The notes under the pieces were generated by a model, which worked only from the letters and a program-made list of their open reading frames with translations, was not told where the DNA came from and did not search any database. A stretch of DNA of 64,000 nucleotides from Sphingomonadales bacterium (GTDB taxonomy: Bacteria > Pseudomonadota > Alphaproteobacteria > Sphingomonadales > Sphingomonadaceae), in assembly GCA_027483465.1 (NCBI GenBank), contig JAIXUQ010000067.1, positions 1 through 64,000 of the forward strand, written 5' to 3'. The first letter of the stretch is position 1, and every line of letters begins with the position of its first letter. The position numbers and the translations under genes were made by a program. Of this stretch, positions 52,789 to 62,832 are shown one piece after another.

Positions 52789-55163
52789 GGCCGGTTCCTC
52801 CGGTTGGCCGCAGCGGTGCTGCGGGTGTCGTCGATGATGCCGGCGGCCAGCCCCACGGCGAGCGATTCGGCAAAGAGCCGCCGCACATTGGCCAGGCGCA
52901 AGCCCTCGGCACTGCGGGCAAAGGCGCCCATCTCGGCATCGCCCTCGCCCCCCAACCGCAAGCCAGGGCTGGCCAATGGGTGCAGCATCGCCACGCTCGG
53001 CTCGTCCAAGTCAGTGTCAAGAAAGCGCGGCGCCACACCCAGACGTACCGCCAGCGCCTCGCTTGCCAGCAGTGGGCTGCCCTTGGCAGCGGCGGCCGCA
53101 CTGAGCGCAAGATCGGGCTGGCAGCGGAAGCGCCGCGGCACCTGGCTGTCGGCTGGAACATGGGAGTAGCGCACGCAGCCGACCTGGGTGCGGGCCACAG
53201 TGACGGGTTGGGTGAACAGGATGTTGGTGGCCTCAAGCGACTTCACGCGCACCGGCCCGATCAGGGTGACGTTGGCCAGATCCGCGTCCAGGGCGGGTGT
53301 ATCCAGCACCTGGTTGGGGGAGCCATCGCGCGCCAGCACAGTGTCCCGGATGCTGATGCGGCCAGTGGCATTGACCTGTGGGACCCGCACCCGGCCCGAA
53401 ATGCAATCCGAAAGCCGCAGCGTGCCGCCGGCCAGTGCGGTGGTCACCTCGATGCCCGGCGCATTGCCCGGTGCCCGCGCTGTGCAGTGGCGCAACCACA
53501 GATCGGAAACGGCGCTGCCCGAAAGGCGCAGCCCGGCAGCCAGCCACAGCCCGTCAAGCACAATCCGCCCTGCCCGTCCACCTGCGGGCGGGGCTGCGAC
53601 AGGCAGCAGGCGCAGCGGCACATCAATGATCGCCATGCGGTCTCGCCGCACGATATGGCCATGACGGGCGGGATCATCCGCCACGCCCGGCCGCACCACA
53701 CGCGGTCGCCATTGTGCGGCAATTATATGCAACTCGCTGTCGGGCCGAGTGTTGACAAGAATTTCCACCGCTCCTGCCTCACGGTCGCAGCGGGTACAAA
53801 TCAGCAGACCGCGCGGCCAGCCACCGCCGTGCTGGTTCCAATCGGCCACGGCATCGGCCAAGCTGGGCACGCGCCGCACCTGATCGGTGGGTGCACCATT
53901 GCCCGGCTGGCTGGAATCGATGATGCGAATGAAATGCGCCAGTTCCGGCGTGTCCACGATGTCGAAAGGCACGTCATCGCTGTTGCGTTCCTGCGGTCCG
54001 GCGCCAATGGCACGGCCGCGCCCGCTGGCATGGGCAACACGCACCCCAGTCACTTCTGCAGCACCGGCCGGCAGGCCCAACCGCCCGGTCACTGGATCAA
54101 TCACACATTCCACCGGACCCCCATCGGCTTGATCAAGTGGCCGGCCGGCAGGCAGGGCTTCAAGATTGGCGATCCTGATGGCGGCAGCGTGTACACGGCG
54201 CCACGTACCACCGCGCGCAACGAACACTGTGAACGGGGCATCATCTGCAAACCAGGGTTCGCCGGGCAGGCGGGGCAGGCGATTGGCCGCTGCGGCCTGC
54301 CGGCGTTCGCGACACTCCAGGTGCAATGGCAGCCGCGCGAGCCGACCGGGCAAGGCTTGATCCGTGTTGCGCACGTTGGAGCTGGCGCTGCGTCGATCCG
54401 GGTTGAACAGCCGGATCACGCCGCCTGGCATGGCCGCCAATTGCCAAAGACCTGGCATGTTGCCCCACGGCGCCGCTGCCGGGACCCCGGCCAATACGGC
54501 ATCGTCCAGCCCGTCTCCTGGCGGCGCTGCCCAAGTTGGTACGACACCGCGCCGAACATGCACGCCCACATGCGGCACATGATGCCGCCCACTGGGGCCG
54601 TGTGTCCGCCCGGAAATCCCGCGCAGATTGGCCAGCCGAGGCAAGCGATCCAGTGCGGTGCCGGCTTGACCAGCCGTCTCGCCGAGCCGCAATCTGGCCA
54701 CGCCAGGGCGGTCGGCGCGCACGTCAATCAGATTTTCGGTGCGTGCCAGCCGCTGAAAATACTCCACCACCATCACCGGCAGCCCGCTGACATCGCCAGC
54801 CAACCCTTCCAGCGCAGCGGCCGTGCCCTTGCCTGCCCGGCGCGCCAGCGTGTTGGCAACATACGCCCGCAGATCATGGCCGGCCCCAGCCGGCAGCGGC
54901 GCCAATGGCGTGGCTGCCACCACTTCCGCGAGATCATCAAGGCCAGCCGCATCGGCGGTTTCAACGAACATGGCATCGGCCATGGCATCCAGCGCATCAT
55001 CAAGTTCCACAATCCCGCTGGCCATGACGGCCACCAGTGCGGCCAAGGGATCGCCTTCTGCTGCATCGCGGCTGCGCAGATGGGCAGGCAGCAGGCCAAA
55101 CAGCCGCTGGCGGGCGGTTTCCAGGCGCGCGCTGGCCAGCAGATCATCGTCAATATCGCTCAT
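52785..55163 (-). CDS. Tail/baseplate protein with beta-helix C-terminus
   Basis: A 792-aa structural protein. Residues 1-150 (FGLLPAHLRSRD, DALDAMADAMFVETADA) resemble the phage tail gpI/Afp12-like wedge domain. The middle part contains the block GRTHGPSGRHHVPHVGVHV. The C-terminal third is a run of short beta-strands of beta-helix type, with GCVRYSHVPADSQVPRRFRC. ATG 55163 overlaps the upstream stop. It may form a wedge plus receptor-like fibre. No catalytic residues are recognised. Confidence 0.75.
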   Translation of the reverse strand: MSDIDDDLLASARLETARQRLFGLLPAHLRSRDAAEGDPLAALVAVMASGIVELDDALDAMADAMFVETADAAGLDDLAEVVAATPLAPLPAGAGHDLRAYVANTLARRAGKGTAAALEGLAGDVSGLPVMVVEYFQRLARTENLIDVRADRPGVARLRLGETAGQAGTALDRLPRLANLRGISGRTHGPSGRHHVPHVGVHVRRGVVPTWAAPPGDGLDDAVLAGVPAAAPWGNMPGLWQLAAMPGGVIRLFNPDRRSASSNVRNTDQALPGRLARLPLHLECRERRQAAAANRLPRLPGEPWFADDAPFTVFVARGGTWRRVHAAAIRIANLEALPAGRPLDQADGGPVECVIDPVTGRLGLPAGAAEVTGVRVAHASGRGRAIGAGPQERNSDDVPFDIVDTPELAHFIRIIDSSQPGNGAPTDQVRRVPSLADAVADWNQHGGGWPRGLLICTRCDREAGAVEILVNTRPDSELHIIAAQWRPRVVRPGVADDPARHGHIVRRDRMAIIDVPLRLLPVAAPPAGGRAGRIVLDGLWLAAGLRLSGSAVSDLWLRHCTARAPGNAPGIEVTTALAGGTLRLSDCISGRVRVPQVNATGRISIRDTVLARDGSPNQVLDTPALDADLANVTLIGPVRVKSLEATNILFTQPVTVARTQVGCVRYSHVPADSQVPRRFRCQPDLALSAAAAAKGSPLLASEALAVRLGVAPRFLDTDLDEPSVAMLHPLASPGLRLGGEGDAEMGAFARSAEGLRLANVRRLFAESLAVGLAAGIIDDTRSTAAANRRNRP

Positions 55164-57652
55164 GGCGATCGCTCCTGAAACCCAATCGCATCGGCATCGA
55201 TGGCAAGCAGACCAGCAAGTGATACCGTCCATTGCCCATTCGCGCCCTTCACTGACTGTGGGCCGGGGCTCAGCAGCCGGCCCTGATCGGGCCCAACCGA
55301 GCCGAGGCTGAAACGGGTCAGCGCGCAATGGCGAACCCCCGGCGTGCCCTGCACGGTGGCAAGTACGGCGGATGCCGCCAGGCCCTCGGCAAACCCGCGC
55401 GCGGCCGGACCGAAGGCGGCTGCCAGCCGGCCGCGCACGGCCTCTTCCACGTCTGTTCGCAGCAAAGCCGGATCAATGGCCAACGCCAGGTTCACCGTGG
55501 CCACCAGTGGCTGAAAGCCCTGAACGGTCACTGCCGCGCCCGGCAGTCCAGCCGCCCGCAGCGCAGCCGCCAGCGCCCGGCACGCATCGGCGCCCGGAGG
55601 CGCCAGGCGGCTGCTGGCAATGGTGACGACCACGATCCGGCGCATGCCCAGCATCACTTCGCTGGCCAGGGCCTTGCCAATGCCGCGCCAGCCTTCGGCA
55701 AAGGCCTGATAATCAGAAAGCGTGACCACGCGTTCAAAGCTGCGCAGGCGGCGTGGCGCAGCGCTACGCATCACTGCCAGCGACTCGGCATCGCTGCCGC
55801 CATCGGCTGCCATTGGGTTCGTCACGCTGCGAACGCCCGGCACTGGCGCCAGCAACGTGGTCAACCGGCCAGCCGCCACATTTCCAGCAGCGCCGGCGCC
55901 GTGGCGATACCGGGCGGTTATGGCTGCACCGCTGGGCAGGCGCCCGGCAAACAGCAACTCCGCCTTGCCATCCTCGCGCGGTGTGAGCATCGCGGCCGTC
56001 GCCGTTTCCGGCAGACCATGCAAATGTTCGGCAATCTCGTAGCGACGTCCGCCAACCCGCACCTCCAGCGCCGGGGCAAAGCCGGCATTGGTGGCCGCCG
56101 GCACCATGCTGACCGGCCCTCTGCTCAGCACAACGCGCTGGCCGCTGCGGTTGGCATCACCCATGCCCAGCAGTTCGGCGCCGGCCGCACTCGATTCGCC
56201 ATGGCTGGCCGCAACAACATTCCCAAGTACGGAAAGGCCCACGGCGAGGAAGGGCGTCTCGACCGGCGCAGTGAAGATCAACAATGTCGTGCCATCTGCA
56301 CGCTGTTCGGCGCGCAGCAGAGCCAAGGCCTCTTGCGCTGGTCCCGTCGCTGTGCGGCCCGTGAGTAGCAGCCTGCGGCCGCTGGGCAGCGCATGTCGCC
56401 CTACAACTGCAAGGCGATCCGGGGTGGCGGCATTGGGCAGGCGCTCATCCTGTGGGCGGGCCAGCAGGGCTTCACGGGCGGTTTCAAGCAAGATGGATGT
56501 GCTGCGCACGGCCGCCGGCGGATAGGTCGGCGGTTGCTGCTTGAAATCCAAACCTTGAAAAGTGGTGCGGGTCACCCGGCCAGAAAGCCCAAAGCCACTG
56601 CGGCCACGCTCTGTGGTCGATACCACGCGCAGCGGCAGGGCCTCGTTTGGCCCGACCAATACTGCAAGGCGGCCGAGCATCAATTCAAGCCGACCGCCAT
56701 CGATATCGATAACGTTGCCGGCGGCGGGATCAGCATCAAGAGTGAGATTTCGCCATTCCGGTGGAATGGCCGCGGCATTGATCGCTGCCACCACCGGATC
56801 AACAACGCCGGCCGGTCCGGGCTTCAGCAGCAGCAGCGGATCGGGTGCAGCGGCACCAAAGGGCGTTGCCTGTCGGCCAAGCACGATGACTTTGCGCCGG
56901 TCGTGCCCAGCCGCTGCTGCACCACCGACCAGCGGCCGATGCTCTATCAGGCTGATCCGGCTGTGGGGTGGATCGGCCTCGGGCCGCCGATCCACGGCAT
57001 CGGCGCGCGCCAGCACCCAACCGGCACCATCGGCAAACAGCAGATAATCGCCTGGCTGGATAAGCGTGTTGCCGGCAACCTCAATCATGGCGGTTGCCAG
57101 GTTGACCGCCGGCACAGCCTGCGCCAGCACCGGCTCCAGCCTGGACCACTCAGGCCGCGCCACCAGTTCGGCCTCGGTTTCGAAATTGAGCGGCAACTCG
57201 CCAGGTGCGGGCACCGAAGCGACCCGGTTGCCGGCGGGGATGACAACCTCTGCCGGCGCGCCGGGAAAGCCATCCAGACTGAAAGCCAGCCAAGTGGTTG
57301 CCGACAAGGCCGGCCGCGGCCGATAGCCGGTGAGCGCCACCAGCGCGGTGACTGAAGCGCGGTCCTGGCTGCGCGCCAAGGTCCCATCGTCAGCCAGTTT
57401 TGCGGCATTCCAGGCCAAAACGTGAAGGCTGCCTGCAAACGCATCCAACAGCGCGATCGCAGGGTCGTCTGCCGCCCGGGTGGTGAGCCCGGCCAAGGGC
57501 CGCCGCCCGCCGATCGTCACCCGGCTGATGCGGCCCAACAGGCGCTCACGCACGGCGCCATGCGCCCAGCGCCGGGCATCAAGTGGCCCGGGTGGCGGGG
57601 CCGAGCCTGCACAATCCGGGCAAGTGCCGCAGGCGCATACAGCGTCGCTCAT
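55160..57652 (-). CDS. Putative baseplate assembly protein (baseplate J-like, second)
   Basis: An 830-aa protein of the large baseplate component family found in eCIS (Afp11/12-type). The N-terminal CxCGTCPDC cysteine pair may bind metal. It has LNLDADPAAGN-like beta segments and a C-terminal J-like part: NPMAADGGSDAESLAVMRSA, RVVTLSDYQAFAEGW, and VQGTPGVRHCALTRF. It builds the wedge ring that holds the spike. Coupled on both sides. Confidence 0.85.
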   Translation of the reverse strand: MSDAVCACGTCPDCAGSAPPPGPLDARRWAHGAVRERLLGRISRVTIGGRRPLAGLTTRAADDPAIALLDAFAGSLHVLAWNAAKLADDGTLARSQDRASVTALVALTGYRPRPALSATTWLAFSLDGFPGAPAEVVIPAGNRVASVPAPGELPLNFETEAELVARPEWSRLEPVLAQAVPAVNLATAMIEVAGNTLIQPGDYLLFADGAGWVLARADAVDRRPEADPPHSRISLIEHRPLVGGAAAAGHDRRKVIVLGRQATPFGAAAPDPLLLLKPGPAGVVDPVVAAINAAAIPPEWRNLTLDADPAAGNVIDIDGGRLELMLGRLAVLVGPNEALPLRVVSTTERGRSGFGLSGRVTRTTFQGLDFKQQPPTYPPAAVRSTSILLETAREALLARPQDERLPNAATPDRLAVVGRHALPSGRRLLLTGRTATGPAQEALALLRAEQRADGTTLLIFTAPVETPFLAVGLSVLGNVVAASHGESSAAGAELLGMGDANRSGQRVVLSRGPVSMVPAATNAGFAPALEVRVGGRRYEIAEHLHGLPETATAAMLTPREDGKAELLFAGRLPSGAAITARYRHGAGAAGNVAAGRLTTLLAPVPGVRSVTNPMAADGGSDAESLAVMRSAAPRRLRSFERVVTLSDYQAFAEGWRGIGKALASEVMLGMRRIVVVTIASSRLAPPGADACRALAAALRAAGLPGAAVTVQGFQPLVATVNLALAIDPALLRTDVEEAVRGRLAAAFGPAARGFAEGLAASAVLATVQGTPGVRHCALTRFSLGSVGPDQGRLLSPGPQSVKGANGQWTVSLAGLLAIDADAIGFQERSP

Positions 57653-60153
57653 CGGCCGCCTCCCATGCTGATGGCGAGCCGCCCCCGTTCGGGCAGGCTG
57701 GGATCATCTGCCAGCTCCAGCACCTCGGCACCGCGGGGAACAATGGCCCCGGCAGCCAATTCACCGGCTGGCAAGCGTCCAAATCGCTGGAATCGCGTGA
57801 TTTCCACGCTCTGTACCCCCTCAACCGCCATCACCGCTGCAACCAGAGCCGAGAATTGCAGCGCGGCGCCAAAGCTGAACCTGTCGGGATGGAAGAACCC
57901 AGGTTGTCCGCCATTTCCGACCGGGCGCAAGGCGGCGCGCACGCGGCGGCCGACCTCGCTGGCCAGCCTTCCCGGCTGGGCGCAAATGAACAGGCCGATA
58001 TCCAGCGGCACCGGCACGGCGCCGCGCACCGCCACATCCATCGCCATCGGTCGATAGCGGTCCAGGTGGGCAGCAATCTCAGCCCGGAATGCGGCTGTAA
58101 CCGGCAAACCACCAACGCGATCGACATACACCAGCATGGTCTGGAAGGCACCTGTCCAGCGGGGCACGGCTAGAGCCGCCGATACCTCAGGGTGCCGGCA
58201 CGCCACCTCGATCCAGTCGGCTGACGTGACGGCCCGCTGCTGGCGCCGATAGGCATGGGGGGCGTTGCGCCGCACGCTGGCAGTGAGTTCCGGCGCTGCC
58301 CCGCCGCTGGCCGGCAGCGGATTGCTGATCCTCAGCCGGCCCGCGGCCAGGCCAGCTGCGAGGGCATCGCTCACCACCGCATGACCCAAGGCATCGCTGC
58401 CGATATTGCCTGCGTTGCCGCTGCCAAAACGACCCGACACAGCGAAAAGACCGCCCGGTTCTGGCGCCAGCCCGGCCAGGCCATCGCCAAAGCGAAGCGT
58501 TGCCCGCCCCTCATGGCCGGCTTCCACGACGAAATCACGGCTGAAAGGGCCCGATTCGAGCAGGTCGGCTCTGGCCGTCCAGTTGGCAAACACGTCGATC
58601 AGCCGCAGCTCGGGCAAGGCCTGCGCCGCATCGGTGGCACACAGGCCTGCGGCTGCGGTTCCAGGCCGGGCAGCCGGCATGGCCCGGGCCAGATCGGCGC
58701 GGCTCAGGACCGGGCGCCAGCGTTCGCCCGCTATGGGCGCCGGCGGATCAAGCCGCGGTGCCAGCGCCGCCATGTCAGCAGTAGGCAGGCCAAGCGCTGA
58801 GGCTGGTGGCAGCGAGACGCCATGATCAGCCAAGAGAATGTTGCCAGCCGCCTCGGCCCAGATGGCGCCTGGCCCGGCCAGGGCGGCCACATCGGCGGAT
58901 GGGGCCAGCACCAGATCAAAGCCCAAGGCATCCGCCTGATCCCAGGCCACGTCGATCAAGACTGTGCCCGGCGGTGCCAGCGGATCGATCACCGGTGTCA
59001 CCGCGGTTAACCGCACCACCTGGCGATGGTTGGGCCGCGCATCGGCAGCTTGCCCGGTGATGGGCGACCGCAGTTCGGCCAGCAGCAACAGATCGCCCGC
59101 TGCCAACATGCCGTTGCCGCCGCTGCCATCCACCAGCGTGGCGGCAGTGGCGCCCGCCGGCAGCCGGCATTCGCCATCGGACCAGTTGTGAAAGGCGATG
59201 TGGCTCTGCCAAGCCCACAGGGCCTGATCAGTGATCGTTTCAAACGCCAATGGTGCCCCGGCCAGCAGCAGCGGCCAGCGGCTGGCAGGTACCACTGCCG
59301 GCAGATCGGCATGAGTCAGCAGCAGCGGCGTGGCGGCCGGCAACAGCATGCCATCAGCGGCAAGACCAAGGCCGGCAACGAAATCGGCCCGGATGAAGGT
59401 GCGTGCGCTGGCGCCTTCACCGGGACGATAACTGACCAGTCGGGCATGGCGGGCAATGGACGTGCGGCTGCGGGCTGTGCCGATGAAGGCTTCTGTGCCG
59501 ATCCAGTCCAGGCGGTAAGACAGCCGATCGCCTTCCAGCGCGAGCGCCTCCACCAGCGTGGTGGTGAGATCTGCCGGCATCTCCTCGTCGCCGGCAAAAC
59601 CAGGAATCAGGCCGGCCAGTCGATCCAGCAGCAGTTGGCGCAAGCCTGGCCAGTCCCGGGCGCGATAATCGAAATCGGGCGCGGGCCAATCCGGATCGGC
59701 ATTGCCGCAGTCTGGCTGGCAATCGCTGTCACTGGGGCAATTGATCTTGAAATTGATCGTCACCGTCGCCAATCGAGGGTCCATGAAAGGCGGCGGCTGG
59801 GCCTGATCCGGCCCAGTCACGATCTCCAACTGGTAGTCCGAGAAATCCGTTGGCTGGCCGCCTGCTATCGTCACCACCCAGGCGCTGACATTCCCGTTGC
59901 CATCAAGCTGGTTGGCTACGGCTTGCGGCCGTGGTGGCGCAAATCGCACTCCACCGGTGATCCGGATATTGGCCGTGGTGATACTGGCCTGGACCGGAGG
60001 CAGCGGATTGACCAGCACCAGCGTGATCAGGCTGGGCAGCGCGACCGTGGCGCCGGCCGCGACCTCGGCAAAGTCGATCCCGGTCAGATCCGGCCGCGCC
60101 TTCAGGGCCCGGCGGCGCCCTTCATCGCAGCAGACATAGCGGGCGCCGCTCAT
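57649..60153 (-). CDS. Putative baseplate assembly protein (baseplate J-like, first)
   Basis: An 834-aa protein. The N-terminus YVCCDEGRRRALKARPDLTG followed by IDFAEV is a hallmark of the large baseplate assembly proteins next to eCIS gp25 genes, as is INFKINCPSDSDC. The C-terminal part contains a J-like DWIEVACRHPEV and a wedge-type end. It is expected to be the Afp11 counterpart that contacts gp25. Confidence 0.87.
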   Translation of the reverse strand: MSGARYVCCDEGRRRALKARPDLTGIDFAEVAAGATVALPSLITLVLVNPLPPVQASITTANIRITGGVRFAPPRPQAVANQLDGNGNVSAWVVTIAGGQPTDFSDYQLEIVTGPDQAQPPPFMDPRLATVTINFKINCPSDSDCQPDCGNADPDWPAPDFDYRARDWPGLRQLLLDRLAGLIPGFAGDEEMPADLTTTLVEALALEGDRLSYRLDWIGTEAFIGTARSRTSIARHARLVSYRPGEGASARTFIRADFVAGLGLAADGMLLPAATPLLLTHADLPAVVPASRWPLLLAGAPLAFETITDQALWAWQSHIAFHNWSDGECRLPAGATAATLVDGSGGNGMLAAGDLLLLAELRSPITGQAADARPNHRQVVRLTAVTPVIDPLAPPGTVLIDVAWDQADALGFDLVLAPSADVAALAGPGAIWAEAAGNILLADHGVSLPPASALGLPTADMAALAPRLDPPAPIAGERWRPVLSRADLARAMPAARPGTAAAGLCATDAAQALPELRLIDVFANWTARADLLESGPFSRDFVVEAGHEGRATLRFGDGLAGLAPEPGGLFAVSGRFGSGNAGNIGSDALGHAVVSDALAAGLAAGRLRISNPLPASGGAAPELTASVRRNAPHAYRRQQRAVTSADWIEVACRHPEVSAALAVPRWTGAFQTMLVYVDRVGGLPVTAAFRAEIAAHLDRYRPMAMDVAVRGAVPVPLDIGLFICAQPGRLASEVGRRVRAALRPVGNGGQPGFFHPDRFSFGAALQFSALVAAVMAVEGVQSVEITRFQRFGRLPAGELAAGAIVPRGAEVLELADDPSLPERGRLAISMGGGR

Positions 60154-60521
60154 CGTATGCGCTCCAGGGTCAGTTGGTTGCTGCTGCCATCATTGGCTAG
60201 CCGGTAATCGACGGTGATGATGAGCACCCCGCGATCCTCGTCAAAATGGCTGGCCAATCCTTCAAGTGCCAGCCACCGGCCCAATTGCTGGCTGATGCTC
60301 GCGGCCAGCGCGGCTTCGAGAGCGAACCCGGCCGGGCCATTGCCGGCGCCAAACAGCATTTGCTGTGCAGGGCTGCCGAAATCATTGCGCATCACCCGCT
60401 CACCCGGGATGGTGAGGATAAGCTGTTCCAGCATCTGCCGCACATGCGCGGCGCTGCCCGGTGTCACTGCCAGGCTGCGGCCATCGTTACCCGGACGAAA
60501 GGGAAAGGCCAGCCGGCTCAT
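60150..60521 (-). CDS. GPW/gp25 family baseplate protein
   Basis: A 123-aa baseplate wedge protein related to phage T4 gp25/P2 gpW. The conserved core LILTIPGERVMRNDFGSP, the FAL helix and C-terminal VDYRLANDGSSNQLT are typical. It joins sheath to baseplate. ATG 60521 is chosen to begin MSRLAFPFRPG, just before the domain; it overlaps the upstream gene by 4 bases. Confidence 0.93.
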   Translation of the reverse strand: MSRLAFPFRPGNDGRSLAVTPGSAAHVRQMLEQLILTIPGERVMRNDFGSPAQQMLFGAGNGPAGFALEAALAASISQQLGRWLALEGLASHFDEDRGVLIITVDYRLANDGSSNQLTLERIR

Positions 60522-60862
60522 GTTGCGATCACCCTTGCCTGGCAAACGAGGACACTGGGCGGCCCCCCGGGGATCTGCTCTGCCGAAAGACACAGCGCCA
60601 CACTGGGATTGATCAGCACCGGTTGGCCCAGAACAGTCACACGCGTGGCGGCGACCATCCAGCGTGTGGAGATGCATGGCTGCGGCTTCGGCCCCCCAGG
60701 GGTGGGAATTTGAAACGGGCAGCCGGCGACCGGGCCGGGGTCGCTGATCACCGCCACCGGCCGGCCTGAAAGCAGCACGCGTGGAACCGGTGCGGCGAGG
60801 TTGAGGCTGCCGCCATGTGGGCACATCACCACAGCCCCGGCATGAAGAACCGGACCTGGCAT
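60518..60862 (-). CDS. PAAR-like spike tip protein
   Basis: A 114-aa protein beginning MPGPVLHAGAVVMCPHGG, followed by a small-residue-rich beta region with CPFQIPTPGG and several cysteines/histidines that may coordinate metal at the tip. It occupies the Afp10 position between spike and gp25. Its start overlaps the gp5-like gene's stop. Confidence 0.8.
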   Translation of the reverse strand: MPGPVLHAGAVVMCPHGGSLNLAAPVPRVLLSGRPVAVISDPGPVAGCPFQIPTPGGPKPQPCISTRWMVAATRVTVLGQPVLINPSVALCLSAEQIPGGPPSVLVCQARVIAT

Positions 60863-61374
60863 CAGGTTACCACCAGCGCGCCGGCGTTCACCGTCACGCT
60901 TGGCCCAGCCAGCGCAATGCTGGCGCCTTGGCCATTGCTGATGACAATCCCGGCCGCGCCAATGACGATGCTGGCGCCAGTAGGCGTGGTGATCATCAAC
61001 TGCGCGGCCGGATTGTCCGACATGGTGAGCATCACGCCCGATGTTGTCTGCAGATGGATATTCGGCGTGATCGGTGACGGCCCTGCCATGGCCAGCACAG
61101 GCACCATGCCCGGCTGCGGCCAAAATCCGCCCGACCAGATCGGGTAATCCGGATCGCCTGCTTCAAATTCCACCCACACCTGCGATCCAACGGGCGGCAG
61201 CGCGATGATACCGGCATTGGGTCCCGCCAGCGGCACGCAGGGCGCGGCCCAGGTTGACGGAAACAGGCCGTACCGATCCCCCAATTGCACTTGGATGCGG
61301 CCCTGCAGCTGGGGATCGACATTGTTGATCACCGAAGCGCGATACTTGCCGAAAAAACGGGGGCCCTCGCTCAT
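60862..61374 (-). CDS. Phage spike (gp5/gpV/VgrG C-terminal part)-like protein
   Basis: A 170-aa protein with an OB-fold start (FFGKYRASVINNVDPQLQGR, IQVQLGD) and the motif PPVGSQVWVEFEAGDPDYPI, typical of gp5/VgrG/gpV. A repetitive beta-helix region follows. It lacks the gp27 part, which is supplied by the next upstream gene; the two genes equal one VgrG. Confidence 0.9.
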   Translation of the reverse strand: MSEGPRFFGKYRASVINNVDPQLQGRIQVQLGDRYGLFPSTWAAPCVPLAGPNAGIIALPPVGSQVWVEFEAGDPDYPIWSGGFWPQPGMVPVLAMAGPSPITPNIHLQTTSGVMLTMSDNPAAQLMITTPTGASIVIGAAGIVISNGQGASIALAGPSVTVNAGALVVT

Positions 61375-62525
61375 GCCGGCACCTGTGGGACTGTGGGCAG
61401 CAGGCCGTCGCGGCTCAGCTGAAAGCTTTGCGACCAGCGTCCGCGCGCCAGACTATGGGTCACGGAGCGGACATGCCATAGCCCGTCATGCGCGAGCCCG
61501 GCGCCACGCACGCCCACCAATTGGCGGGCATCCAATGGCCGGCCATAGCGTGTCAGGTCTATCTGGCCGGTGGCGGTCACCGGATCGGTGCGGGCACCGG
61601 CAGCCAACAGCGCCTCAAGCACTTCGGGGGCGGTCTTGCGTTCGGTTTCCAGTAACCGTAACCGAGACGGGATCAGCGGCCGGGCCGCCAGTGGCGGCTT
61701 CAGCAGGCCGATGCTGGGCATCGGCAGCGGAATGGAGACTGGCCCGGCTTTGACGTGGGCATAGGTCAATTCCGCGGCAGTGCCATCCATGCTGAACTGC
61801 ACGCTGGCTGCATTACCGGCTGCGCCCAAATCGATGTTGATGGCCGGTTGCGGGATGCCGACCCGGATCGGTGGACCCCAATAGACTGTGTTGGTCCCAG
61901 GCGCCGGCCCAGGGGTGGCATAGAATTCATGGCCGGCCGCCGCTGCCAGCGCGGTTGCATATTGAAAATCGGTGCCCTGCTGCTGGGCGTAACGCTCGGT
62001 CGGGCTGGCGGCCATCGAAAATGGGGAGGGAATGGTGGCAGGGATAACGCCAAACATCGCATATTTGGCGAGCATCGCGGCCACGCGGGCGAATGGGGGC
62101 AAGGCCGGCCACGGCATCCCGGTAAAGTCGATCAAATCCATGTAACCGGTCACATCTTCGCCAGTGAGCGTTAGGCGATGTTCTCCCGGGCGGTTGCTGG
62201 CGGCCACCTCCTGCTTGCGGATCGGGCCATCGGCCAATACGTGCGGAATGCCATTCAAGGTCGCCACCAGAATCACCCGGATCAGCGGATCGAAATAGCC
62301 GGCCGGCAACAGCTGCGTGGCAATGGGCGATGTGCCGGAATAGACAAGTTCCAGCTGAAATCCCGAGCGCTGGCCGATGGCGCGGGTGATCTGTGCCCCT
62401 TCAATCGCCTGCACCACCGAGGCCGGCACTGGTGCCACAGCCACCGGCCCCATCAGCAGCGACAGGCTGATATTGGCCAGGCTGGGCCCGGTGCCATCCA
62501 GCAGGCTGAGGGGCGCGCTAGCCAT
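61371..62525 (-). CDS. gp27/gpD-like spike hub protein
   Basis: A 384-aa protein corresponding to the gp27 half of VgrG/Afp8. It shows IEGAQITRAIGQRSGFQLEL and LADGPIRKQEV, plus GEDVTGYMDLI in the first domain, and a second domain from about residue 180 with TDFQYATALAAAAGHEF (late control D-like). It forms the hub on the tube. Coupled to the gp5-like gene (ATGA). Confidence 0.87.
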   Translation of the reverse strand: MASAPLSLLDGTGPSLANISLSLLMGPVAVAPVPASVVQAIEGAQITRAIGQRSGFQLELVYSGTSPIATQLLPAGYFDPLIRVILVATLNGIPHVLADGPIRKQEVAASNRPGEHRLTLTGEDVTGYMDLIDFTGMPWPALPPFARVAAMLAKYAMFGVIPATIPSPFSMAASPTERYAQQQGTDFQYATALAAAAGHEFYATPGPAPGTNTVYWGPPIRVGIPQPAINIDLGAAGNAASVQFSMDGTAAELTYAHVKAGPVSIPLPMPSIGLLKPPLAARPLIPSRLRLLETERKTAPEVLEALLAAGARTDPVTATGQIDLTRYGRPLDARQLVGVRGAGLAHDGLWHVRSVTHSLARGRWSQSFQLSRDGLLPTVPQVPA

Positions 62526-62832
62526 TGCTGGCCACTTCCAGCGGCAGTGGCAGCAACAGGCGGCGGCCAGACGCCCGCGTCAGGCTGTCGGGATCATCGC
62601 TCCCGCTGGCATCGGCTATGCGCCAGTAGAGGAGCGGATCGCCATAGCCGGCGGCCGCCACCTGATCGAGCCGGTCGCCCTCGCGGCAAACATGATGGGC
62701 AAAGGCGCGATAGTGGCCGGTGTCGGGGATAAGGCGCCGCCCGAGGCAGTTTATCTCCCGGCCATCAGCAAGGGTGACGCGTTGCTGGCTGATCCCGTGA
62801 TAGCGGCTGTTCAAGGCAAAATTGTCGGTCAT
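62518..62832 (-). CDS. LysM / tail protein X-like CIS protein
   Basis: A 104-aa protein with a LysM-type C-terminal half: VCREGDRLDQVAAAGYGDPL, then LYWRIADAS, as in phage tail protein X and Afp7-associated LysM modules. It probably bridges tube and hub. ATG 62832 overlaps the upstream stop (TGATG). Confidence 0.8.
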   Translation of the reverse strand: MTDNFALNSRYHGISQQRVTLADGREINCLGRRLIPDTGHYRAFAHHVCREGDRLDQVAAAGYGDPLLYWRIADASGSDDPDSLTRASGRRLLLPLPLEVASNG

